Assembly (NCBI GenBank): GCA_030622585.1
Contig: JAUXFZ010000119.1
Span: 1 to 7,341, forward strand
Length of the DNA stretch: 7,341 nucleotides
Direction: 5' to 3'
Source of the DNA: Myxococcales bacterium
GTDB taxonomy: Bacteria > Myxococcota_A > Polyangia > Polyangiales > Houyiibacteriaceae
Notes under the pieces: generated by a model
Database searches by the model: none
The model's input: the letters and a program-made list of their open reading frames with translations, nothing else
What the model was told of the DNA's origin: nothing
Shown: in pieces, positions 1 to 4,908 of the stretch
Numbering within the stretch: the first letter of the stretch is position 1
How the letters are laid out: the number at the start of each line of letters is the position of its first letter
Position numbers and translations under genes: made by a program

Positions 1-18
1 GACTCTGGTTTCGCCCTT
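1..18 (+). repeat. Left terminal inverted repeat of the IS4-type element
   Basis: The sequence GACTCTGGTTTCGCCCTT matches the reverse complement of 1508-1525 at 16 of 18 positions; the differences are at positions 6 and 15. It is the outermost sequence visible on this side. Confidence 0.85.
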
Positions 19-144
19 TTTGTGACGTAATGCGTGGTTGGCGCGCCGCGAAAGAATTGACGTAGTCGCGGGAATGGTTTCCGACGCACAGGTGTAGTGG
101 GTCACAACCCCCGCGGACGGCAACGCGTTGCAACACACCGTCCG

Positions 145-150
145 AAGGAG
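145..150 (+). promoter_or_regulatory. Ribosome binding site that sets the transposase start
   Basis: AAGGAG lies six bases before the ATG at 157. The same frame has an earlier ATG at 97 without such a site, so the start at 157 is preferred and the encoded protein is 450 aa rather than 470. Confidence 0.75.
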
Positions 151-156
151 CAAACC

Positions 157-1509
157 ATGACCCACGAGCTTCTTTTCACATTGTTGGGCTGGATGGAAGT
201 CCTGGCCCCTGCTCTCACAAAACCGGGCTTCGCGAACGCCCTGGTGATCTTCTGCGGATGGGTGCAGACCCAAGGGCCGCACGCCATCACCCAGACGCTG
301 GTGGTGACCGATGTCGCTGGAGTCCGACATCACGAAGCCTTCCACCGATTCTTCTCCCGCGGCACATGGAACCCCGACCACATGGGGCAGCTGCTGTTCG
401 AGAAGATCGTCGAGTGGCTCGTGCCGGCCGGGGCGACCATTGACTTGATACTGGACGATACTCTCACCCCCAAGAACGGCCCGAAGGTCTTCGGACTCGG
501 AAACCACATCGACCCGGTCCGCTCGACCAAGGCATTCCGAGTGTTCGCGTTTGGGCACGTGTGGGTCATCCTGTCGGTGGTCGTGTGGCTGCCGTTCTCC
601 TCGCGCCCGTGGGCGCTGCCCGTCCTGTTTCGCCTGTACCGCACCAAGAAGGAGACTCGGCGCCACAGAGGCAAGTACTTCAAGAAGACCGAGCTGGCCC
701 GCGAGTTGCTGCACATCACCAGCTCCTGGGCCCCTGGGAGGCGGTTGCGTCTCTCCGCCGACAGCGCCTACTCCAACGACACGGTCCTGCGCGGCTTGCC
801 CGAAAACGTCGACTTCATCGGCGCGATGCGGCCCGATGCCGTACTGACCGCTCTTCCGACCGACGCGGAGCGCAAGAAGACCGGGCGTCGTCGCAAGCGC
901 GGCAAAGTCCTCCCCAAGCCGCTGGGCCTGGCCAAGTCCGCCAGACAAAGGTGGCAGAAATGCACGGTCTTCATCTACGGCCATGTGCAAACAATCCAGT
1001 ACAAGACTGTCGATGCCCAGTGGTATCGAGCGGCTGGTACTCGGCTGCTGCGTATCGTTGTGGTCCGCGTTTCTCGCGGCGAGATCCCCATCCGTGTCTT
1101 CTTCAGCACCGATGCCTCCCTGAGCATCAAGGAGATCATCGAAACCTACGCCGGCCGCTGGTCCACCGAAGTTTGCTTCCGCGACATGAAGCAGCTACTC
1201 GGCTTCGGCGACTCGCAGGCCCGCAAGCGAGAAGCCGTCGAACGGACGGCTCCGTTCGTCGGCTTCATCTACACGACGCTCGTGTTGTGGTTCGCCGATG
1301 GCGTCTCGACCTCGCCTGTCGCAACACCGCCGGTACGTCCGTGGTACCGGCACAAGCGTGGCCTGTGCTTCGCGGACGTGCTCCGGGCCGCGCAACGTGT
1401 CCTCGCCAACGCCGACGTTTTGGATCTGGTCTGTGATTTCGATAACTTACGAAAACCCCTCGGACGTCCCCCTCCCGTCGCGTCTACGCCACAAAAGAGG
1501 GTCGCATAA
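157..1509 (+). CDS. IS4-superfamily DDE transposase (450 aa)
   Basis: This cut-and-paste transposase would bind the terminal repeats of its own element and catalyse excision and insertion. The RNase H-like DDE core is visible: the first Asp in LILDDT (residues 97-102, D100/D101), the second in SADSAY (D202), and the Glu in YAGRWSTE (E338). Y331, R334, E338 and K345 fit the IS4 Y(2)R(3)E(6)K signature exactly. An Arg/Lys-rich stretch at about 239-250 lies in the insertion between the second Asp and the Glu. The start at 157 is set by AAGGAG six bases upstream. The frame is uninterrupted and of normal family length, so the enzyme may be active. Its 3' end overlaps the broken lipoprotein gene tail to tail by 26 bases. 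The IS4 versus IS701 assignment is uncertain; the transposase call is firm. Confidence 0.93.
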   Translation: MTHELLFTLLGWMEVLAPALTKPGFANALVIFCGWVQTQGPHAITQTLVVTDVAGVRHHEAFHRFFSRGTWNPDHMGQLLFEKIVEWLVPAGATIDLILDDTLTPKNGPKVFGLGNHIDPVRSTKAFRVFAFGHVWVILSVVVWLPFSSRPWALPVLFRLYRTKKETRRHRGKYFKKTELARELLHITSSWAPGRRLRLSADSAYSNDTVLRGLPENVDFIGAMRPDAVLTALPTDAERKKTGRRRKRGKVLPKPLGLAKSARQRWQKCTVFIYGHVQTIQYKTVDAQWYRAAGTRLLRIVVVRVSRGEIPIRVFFSTDASLSIKEIIETYAGRWSTEVCFRDMKQLLGFGDSQARKREAVERTAPFVGFIYTTLVLWFADGVSTSPVATPPVRPWYRHKRGLCFADVLRAAQRVLANADVLDLVCDFDNLRKPLGRPPPVASTPQKRVA

Positions 1510-1525
1510 GAGCGAAACCCGAGTC
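1508..1525 (-). repeat. Right terminal inverted repeat of the IS4-type element
   Basis: Read on the minus strand it is GACTCGGGTTTCGCTCTT, pairing with 1-18. It overlaps the last two bases of the transposase stop codon (1507-1509), so the gene runs to the very edge of the element. On the minus strand it continues the open frame of the interrupted lipoprotein gene. Confidence 0.85.
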
Positions 1526-1702
1526 TGACGTCGTGTCGGCATAGGGCGGCACGTTGAAACAGCTCCCATTCGGCCCCGCGGGTGCATCCTGCCGCCACAA
1601 ACAGAAGTACCCGACATCCTGGACGTCGAAAGTCATGGGGATGCAAAGCTGGCCGTTGCCGCAGTGCCCATCTGCAACGCAGGTCTCGCAGAGGCCTGCG
1701 TT

Positions 1703-1803
1703 GCCCGGGTCGAAGTTGGTGCATTCGAGGTCGATGGCGTGGCAGAGCTTGCCGCTGCAGGCGGAGTCCTGGGATGGAGTGCACTCGACGCAGGTGCCGT
1801 CGT
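1703..1803 (-). repeat. 101-bp block identical to 2873-2973
   Basis: These bases match 2873-2973 without a difference (offset 1170) and encode the segment around ECTPSQDSACSGKLCHAIDL in both lipoproteins. Flanking coding sequence is similar but not identical. An unbroken match of this length suggests recent duplication or gene conversion. Confidence 0.9.
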
Positions 1804-2185
1804 TGCAGACATTGAGGTCTGTGATGTTGGCGCACTCGGGGTTTGCCTGGCACGGCACGCAGGTGTGAGACGAGTCGTCGCAGCGGGCGGCGGTGGGGGT
1901 GTCGCAGTGGTCGTGGGTCAGGCAGGCGACGCACTCTCCGGCGTTCGTGTCGCAGTAGTCGTTGCTCCCGCCCATGGCTGCGCAGGACGTGTCGGGGGTG
2001 GGGGCCTCGCTGCAGCTCACACACTCGCCGCCGACGCAGAACGGCGCTGCCGCGTCCGTGCAGTCGTCTGCGTCTGGGTCGCCGTCGGCGGCATCGCACT
2101 GTGGGGGAGTGCCGGTGTCGGTGGTCGTGTCCGTGGTGCCGGTCGTATCGGTCGTGCCCGTGGTGCCGCTGTCGTCCGCGCTGTC

Positions 2186-2230
2186 GTCGTCCGTTCCGCC
2201 GTCGTCCGTTCCGCCGTCGTCGGTGCCACC
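2186..2230 (-). repeat. 15-bp tandem repeat in the lipoprotein linker
   Basis: On the plus strand the unit GTCGTCCGTTCCGCC occurs twice exactly (2186-2200, 2201-2215), with a third diverged copy at 2216-2230. It encodes the GGTDD repeats of the linker in the truncated lipoprotein. A multiple-of-three unit lets the linker length change without breaking the frame. Confidence 0.8.
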
Positions 2231-2360
2231 ATCGTCTGGGTCGGTGCCGTCGTCGCCTGAGTCCGTGGTGGAGCCGGTGCCCGTGCCCGAGCCGTCATCT
2301 CCACTCGCCTGGCAGCCGACGAGAATCGCGAGCCCGAAGGCGAGCAGCAGCGCCGCAGCT

Positions 2361-2392
2361 TGGCGTGGCATCGTGCGGGAGGATAGCCGAGG
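2361..2392 (-). repeat. Start-codon region shared with the upstream paralogue
   Basis: This 32-nt block spans the start codon (2369-2371) and matches 3684-3715 at 30 of 32 positions. In coding orientation the leader reads CCTCGGCTATCCTCCCGCA just before the start. It contains no Shine-Dalgarno-like purine run, so its conservation probably reflects the duplication, although a role in expression is possible. Confidence 0.8.
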
Positions 2393-2396
2393 TGAC

Positions 2397-2424
2397 GCAA
2401 GAGCGCCTGCTTGCCAGCTCTTGC
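2397..2424 (-). terminator. Hairpin between the two lipoprotein genes
   Basis: GCAAGAGC (2397-2404) and GCTCTTGC (2417-2424) form a perfect 8-bp stem with a 12-nt loop. It lies 13 bases after the stop codon of the upstream lipoprotein gene (2438) and before the next start (2371). There is no T-run after it, so it is not a classical intrinsic terminator. It could be a weak terminator, an mRNA-processing or stabilising structure, or coincidental. Confidence 0.4.
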
Positions 2425-2437
2425 CGCGTGGCCGGGC

Positions 2438-3694
2438 TCAGAGTTCGCAGTAGTAGGGAGTTGTGCCCGTGTTGCACGCTTGCGAACCTGGGCAATCGAA
2501 ATTCGAGAGGCACGGAACCGTGCAGTAGTAGTTCGATCCTCCACTGTCCCTGCACAGACCGTCGTCGAGCCCGACTGCTCCACAGCCCTCGTCACCGCCC
2601 GCCTCGCAGTCCGTCAGGCTGTAGTCTTTCAAAGCCGGGCACGTGGTCGCACGCAGCCCACACACGGTGGTCGTCACGCCCTCGATGCTGGTCTCCGATG
2701 TCGTGTCTGCGTAGGGGCGCGCAGTGAAGCAATTTCCATTCGGGCCGCTCGGGGCATCCTGGCGCCAGAGACAGAAATGACCCACGTCCTGGGCATCGAA
2801 AGTCATGGGGATGCAGAGCTGGTCGGTGGAGCAGTGGGCGTCTGCGATGCAGGTCTCGCAGAGGCCTGCATCGCCCGGGTCGAAGTTGGTGCATTCGAGG
2901 TCGATGGCGTGGCAGAGCTTGCCGCTGCAGGCGGAGTCCTGGGATGGAGTGCACTCGACGCAGGTGCCGTCGTCGCAGACCTCGTGGTCGGTGATTCCTG
3001 CGCACTCGGTGCTGCTCTGGCAGGGGACGCAGGTGTGGTTGGCGTCGTTGCAGCGCGCGTTGGCGATGGTGTCGCAGTGGTCGTGGGAGAGGCAGGCGAC
3101 GCACTCTCCGGCGTTCGTGTCGCAGTAGTCTGCGCTGCCGCCCAGGGCCGCGCAGGATGAGTCGGGCGTGGGTGCCTCGCTGCAGTCCTTACACTCGCCG
3201 CTCACACAGAACGGCGCTGCCGCGTCTGTGCAGTCGTCTGCGTCGGGTTGGCCGTCGGCTGCGTCGCATTCCACGGTCGTGCCGCCATCGTCGGTCGTGC
3301 CCGTGGTGCCGTCGTCGCCTGTGCTCGTGCTGTCCGTGCCGCCGTCCGAGCTCGTGCCGCCGCCGTCCGAGCTCGTGCCGCCGCTGCCGGATCCGCTGCC
3401 GCCGTCGTCCGAGCCGTCGTCCGAGCCGTTGTCGCCGTCGTCCGAGCCGGTACCGGAATCGTCATCGGTGCCGTCTCCGGCGTAGTAGCAGTCGTCCCGG
3501 TTGTCGATCTCGTCGACCTTGTCGACGCATCCGTCGTTGTCGGGAGTGCACGCGTCGCAGAAGAAGCCGATTTTCATCTTGACACAGTTGGAGTTGCCCC
3601 CGTTGTTCGCACAATGGTCGTCGGCTCGGATGAAGCAGCCGACGAGCATCCCGAACCCCAGAGCAAACATGAGCCCAGCAAGATGGCGTGACAT
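2438..3694 (-). CDS. Cys-rich secreted lipoprotein, intact paralogue (418 aa)
   Basis: The signal peptide ends in lipobox LVGC with the lipidated Cys at residue 20. A short module with six cysteines follows (C28, C37, C46, C49, C56, C69), absent from the neighbouring paralogue. Then come an Asp/Ser/Gly/Thr-rich linker (about 71-140), the Cys-rich core shared with the neighbour (C143-C322) and a C-terminal Cys-rich part (345-416) ending in YYCEL. The mature protein has 42 cysteines besides the lipidated one, an even number that fits full disulfide pairing outside the cytoplasm. It is probably anchored at the cell surface on a flexible stalk; no enzymatic motif is visible and the function is unknown. 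Of two adjacent ATGs (3697 and 3694) the second is chosen because it aligns with the paralogue's start, where the first is ACG. The downstream paralogue follows after 66 bases on the same strand. Confidence 0.9.
   Translation of the reverse strand: MSRHLAGLMFALGFGMLVGCFIRADDHCANNGGNSNCVKMKIGFFCDACTPDNDGCVDKVDEIDNRDDCYYAGDGTDDDSGTGSDDGDNGSDDGSDDGGSGSGSGGTSSDGGGTSSDGGTDSTSTGDDGTTGTTDDGGTTVECDAADGQPDADDCTDAAAPFCVSGECKDCSEAPTPDSSCAALGGSADYCDTNAGECVACLSHDHCDTIANARCNDANHTCVPCQSSTECAGITDHEVCDDGTCVECTPSQDSACSGKLCHAIDLECTNFDPGDAGLCETCIADAHCSTDQLCIPMTFDAQDVGHFCLWRQDAPSGPNGNCFTARPYADTTSETSIEGVTTTVCGLRATTCPALKDYSLTDCEAGGDEGCGAVGLDDGLCRDSGGSNYYCTVPCLSNFDCPGSQACNTGTTPYYCEL
2873..2973 (-). repeat. 101-bp block identical to 1703-1803
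   Basis: This is the intact paralogue's copy of the identical block and encodes the same peptide segment of the Cys-rich core. It is a ready substrate for homologous recombination between the two genes. Confidence 0.9.
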
Positions 3695-3715
3695 CATGCG
3701 GGAGGATAGCCGAGG
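3684..3715 (-). repeat. Start-codon region shared with the downstream paralogue
   Basis: This matches 2361-2392 at 30 of 32 positions. The second ATG here (3692-3694) aligns with the only ATG of the other gene, which decides the start. The upstream part of the block resembles an inverted copy at 3799-3820. Confidence 0.8.
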
Positions 3716-3725
3716 GGATTCGGGA

Positions 3726-4186
3726 TCACCACGCGATTCGCCGGTCTCGAGCTCCGTCGCGTTGGATGCGCGTGAGCCGGGAATGCGGCGGTTGTCTGGA
3801 ATCCCCGGCTACCCTCCACACTCGGCAGTGCTTGTCCAGCCAGATGAGCACTGCGGCCACACGACGGTGGTTGTTCTCGCCAGGTCTGCCTCGTGGGCGC
3901 GGCGGGTCTCGTCGAGGCGATCCACTTTGTGAGCGCGGCGGTCCCTTTGCCGATGTCGTGGACGATGATGATCGCGTCGGTTGCAGGGGACGAGCTTGAC
4001 GTTCCGGATCGGCACGCCGCGGACCTTCCTGCGGAACGGGCATTTCTCCTCTGGCGCCATGACCTTCTGGTGGCATACGCGGCAGATCGGGTCCCCCGTC
4101 GCCTTGCGGCGCTGCAGTTGCCTGACCTCGCCGGTGAAGGCCAGATCGGCATTCGATCCTGTTCTTGGTCTCGTAGGACCGAGACG
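3726..4186 (-). pseudogene. Frameshifted gene remnant with a CxxC motif, unknown function
   Basis: No single frame is open, but plausible GC3-rich coding segments follow each other on the minus strand with single-base frame changes near 4151, 3985-3990, 3919 and 3873-3880. In order they read SRSYETKNRIE, then ADLAFTGEVRQLQRRK and GDPICRVCHQKVMAPEEKC, then TDAIIIVHDIGKGTAALTKW, then RLDETRRAHEADLA, then NNHRRVAAVLIWLDKH, with a stop at 3726-3728. The CxxC followed by a third Cys resembles half of a zinc ribbon, but the expected fourth Cys is not evident. I do not recognise the family. The adjoining intact lipoprotein gene starts 32 bases downstream. Multiple sequencing errors are an alternative, but nearby long genes have none. 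No start is identifiable; the upper boundary is placed after the stop at 4187-4189. Confidence 0.5.
3799..3820 (+). repeat. Inverted partial copy of the lipoprotein leader
   Basis: The 22 bases here match the minus-strand leader at 3697-3721 with two mismatches and two small gaps (one and two bases). The shared core is GAATCCCC, GGCTA and CCTCC. The two arms could pair across about 80 bases upstream of the intact lipoprotein gene. The similarity is more than expected by chance but the role is unknown. Confidence 0.45.
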
Positions 4187-4293
4187 CTACGGGGCTCTCT
4201 TTTTCCCGCCAGTGCGTCGCGGGCTCGTTGATGAGATCTTCTTCTTGGTCTTCGACTTCTTCTTCTTGGTCTTCGACTTCTTCTTGGTCTTGA
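4187..4293 (-). pseudogene. Lys-rich C-terminal tail of a truncated minus-strand gene
   Basis: On the minus strand the frame gives IKTKKKSKTKKKKSKTKKK, then ISSTSPRRTGGKRAP and TAG at 4187-4189. Almost every codon in the repeat part is AAG, ACC or TCG, with G or C in third position, as expected for real coding in this DNA. The competing Gln/Glu frame would need CAA and GAA throughout, which is atypical here. Lys-rich tails of this kind usually bind nucleic acid or other polyanions. The upstream part of the gene is absent: the frame is closed by TGA at 4316-4318, inside a plus-strand coding segment. It is thus either a truncated gene or the tail of a gene disrupted at about 4294. Confidence 0.4.
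4242..4292 (-). repeat. Imperfect 18-21 bp tandem repeat encoding Lys-rich units
   Basis: On the plus strand TTCTTGGTCTTCGACTTC occurs at 4242-4259 and 4263-4280, and a shortened third copy at 4281-4292. Spacing is 21 then 18 bases. On the minus strand it encodes repeated KTKKKS units. The tract ends at the proposed breakpoint near 4294. Confidence 0.75.
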
Positions 4294-4530
4294 TCCGCCG
4301 AAAAGGCCGCCCGGGTCAAGCAACGCCTCGACGACGCCGACGCCGACGCCACCCAGGAGGTCGCCCGCGCTGGCCTCCCGCAGGAGACGATCGCGATCTA
4401 CGAGACCAAGGGCCGCGTTCTCGAGATGATCGAGGACGAGAATCGCGCCGGGAAGATCGTCTACGACGGACAGGCCGAGATCGCGGGCAAGTTCAACAAG
4501 GACATCATCCTGCGCGCGCGAAGAAAGTAG
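4294..4530 (+). pseudogene. C-terminal fragment of an unrecognised gene, no start codon
   Basis: This 78-codon frame opens right after a TGA at 4291-4293, has no usable start codon near its beginning, and ends with TAG at 4528-4530. Codon third positions are very GC-rich and the amino-acid composition is that of a soluble, charged, probably helical protein. Recognisable stretches are RLDDADADATQEVARAGLPQ, ETIAIYETKGRVLEMIEDEN and AEIAGKFNKDIILRARRK. I do not recognise the family. The lack of a start, with convincing coding from the first codon, indicates that the 5' part has been cut off at about 4294. It lies upstream of, and codirectional with, the IS91-type transposase gene, so it may be DNA carried along by that element. 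Confidence 0.6.
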
Positions 4531-4575
4531 CGCTCGGACAAAGGCAAGGAGTAGCCCGGCGAACCGGCCAGGGCC

Positions 4576-4608
4576 GGGCGAGCTCGGGGCCGGACGGGAG
4601 GCTCGCCC
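4576..4608 (+). other. Hairpin after the truncated plus-strand gene
   Basis: GGGCGAGC (4576-4583) and GCTCGCCC (4601-4608) form a perfect 8-bp stem with a 17-nt loop, 45 bases after the stop at 4530. No T-run follows. It could end transcription of the fragment's parent gene or be part of the mobile element's left side. Confidence 0.4.
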
Positions 4609-4808
4609 TACGGCGCGCGAGACCGAGCCCGGCGACAGCGACCCGATCATGATCAGGTTCTCGCGGTCGCGCCCTACGTTCTTCTGCGAGCTCTTCGACA
4701 ACTCGCCGGAGAACAACTGCGTTCGTCGGTGCATGCAAGAGTGCGACTTCCGGAAGGGGTCGACATGCGGTCCCGTGCAGCTCGGCCAGCCGGCCATGTG
4801 GCGGGACA

Positions 4809-4830
4809 GGTGGCCGACCCGTTGGCCACC
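4809..4830 (+). other. Hairpin upstream of the IS91-type transposase
   Basis: GGTGGCC (4809-4815) and GGCCACC (4824-4830) form a perfect 7-bp stem with an 8-nt loop, 78 bases before the transposase ATG. Short palindromes occur at IS91 element ends, so this is a candidate ter structure or a regulator of transposase expression. This is inference only. Confidence 0.35.
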
Positions 4831-4908
4831 CCCGTGAGGGCGACGCAGGCCAAGTCACCATGATCGCTGCACGGCCGTATTGGCCCGCGACCCGCACCAC
4901 TCGGGCGC

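Larger units (their letters stand above)
1..1525 (+). mobile_element. Complete IS4-type insertion sequence, about 1525 bp
   Basis: One intact DDE transposase gene is bounded by imperfect terminal inverted repeats at 1-18 and 1508-1525 (16 of 18 bases match). The right end lies inside a minus-strand lipoprotein gene, whose reading runs 13 codons into the element and stops. The left flank is outside the window, so the target-site duplication cannot be read and a base or two beyond position 1 could still belong to the element. Length, one-gene organisation and terminal repeats fit an IS4-superfamily element (IS4 or IS701 type). The exact family needs a database comparison. Confidence 0.88.
1484..2371 (-). 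pseudogene. Cys-rich lipoprotein gene truncated by the IS4-type element
   Basis: The product begins with a lipoprotein signal peptide (MPRQAAALLLAFGLAILVGC; lipobox LVGC, lipidated Cys20), followed by a low-complexity Asp/Gly/Thr/Ser linker (about 22-90) and a Cys-rich core from C92 with 26 cysteines. The core repeats short units such as GECVSC, HTCVPC and DGTCVEC, resembling Dickkopf-like or EGF-like cysteine modules common in myxobacterial secreted proteins. It would be an exported, disulfide-bonded, membrane-anchored surface protein; the ligand is unknown. Residues 1-282 are native. From codon 283 (1525 downward) the sequence is the IS terminal repeat, adding 13 foreign residues before TAG at 1484-1486. 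Compared with the intact paralogue next door, about 85 C-terminal residues with 10 cysteines are missing and should lie beyond the left edge of the window. The start at 2371 is supported by alignment with the paralogue. Confidence 0.88.
4531..4908. other. 378-base stretch without a convincing gene, upstream of the IS91-type transposase
   Basis: It holds two hairpins (4576-4608 and 4809-4830) and a weak plus-strand open frame (4649-4837) that I do not call a gene. The left (ter) end of the IS91-type element should lie here, or further left if flanking DNA was co-mobilised, but I cannot place it from one copy. The transposase frame itself is open only from TGA at 4861-4863. Confidence 0.5.

Noticed and set aside
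57..62. TTGACG as a -35 box for the transposase gene
   Set aside because: No acceptable -10 hexamer occurs at 16-18 bases from it; a single hexamer is weak evidence.
1269..2099. Minus-strand Arg-rich open frame of 276 codons
   Set aside because: It is out of frame with the lipoprotein, runs across the IS boundary and is full of Arg/His/Leu runs typical of a shadow frame in GC-rich DNA.
1664..2260. Plus-strand open frame of about 198 codons opposite the truncated lipoprotein, and the similar one at 3248-3691
   Set aside because: Both are antisense to convincing lipoprotein genes. Their Ala/Val/Gly-rich repeats simply mirror the Asp/Gly/Thr linker and Cys codons; no start signal or domain is seen.
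4200..4310. Plus-strand FFLVFDFF repeats resembling a membrane segment
   Set aside because: They are the complement of the Lys-rich repeat. The minus-strand AAG/ACC/TCG frame fits the local codon bias; the hydrophobic frame has no gene around it.
3726..4352. Minus-strand frame with an acidic Gln/Glu repeat (DQEEVEDQEE)
   Set aside because: It requires CAA and GAA codons throughout, against the GC-rich third positions of the surrounding DNA, and continues into the antisense of the plus-strand fragment. Only parts of this frame are used in the proposed frameshifted remnant.
4649..4837. 62-codon plus-strand open frame with four cysteines upstream of the IS91-type transposase
   Set aside because: The third positions are GC-rich and the start of the frame looks plausible, but there is no ribosome binding site, it ends in a Trp/Pro/Arg-rich stretch across a hairpin, and no family is recognisable. 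It could still be part of a degraded gene.
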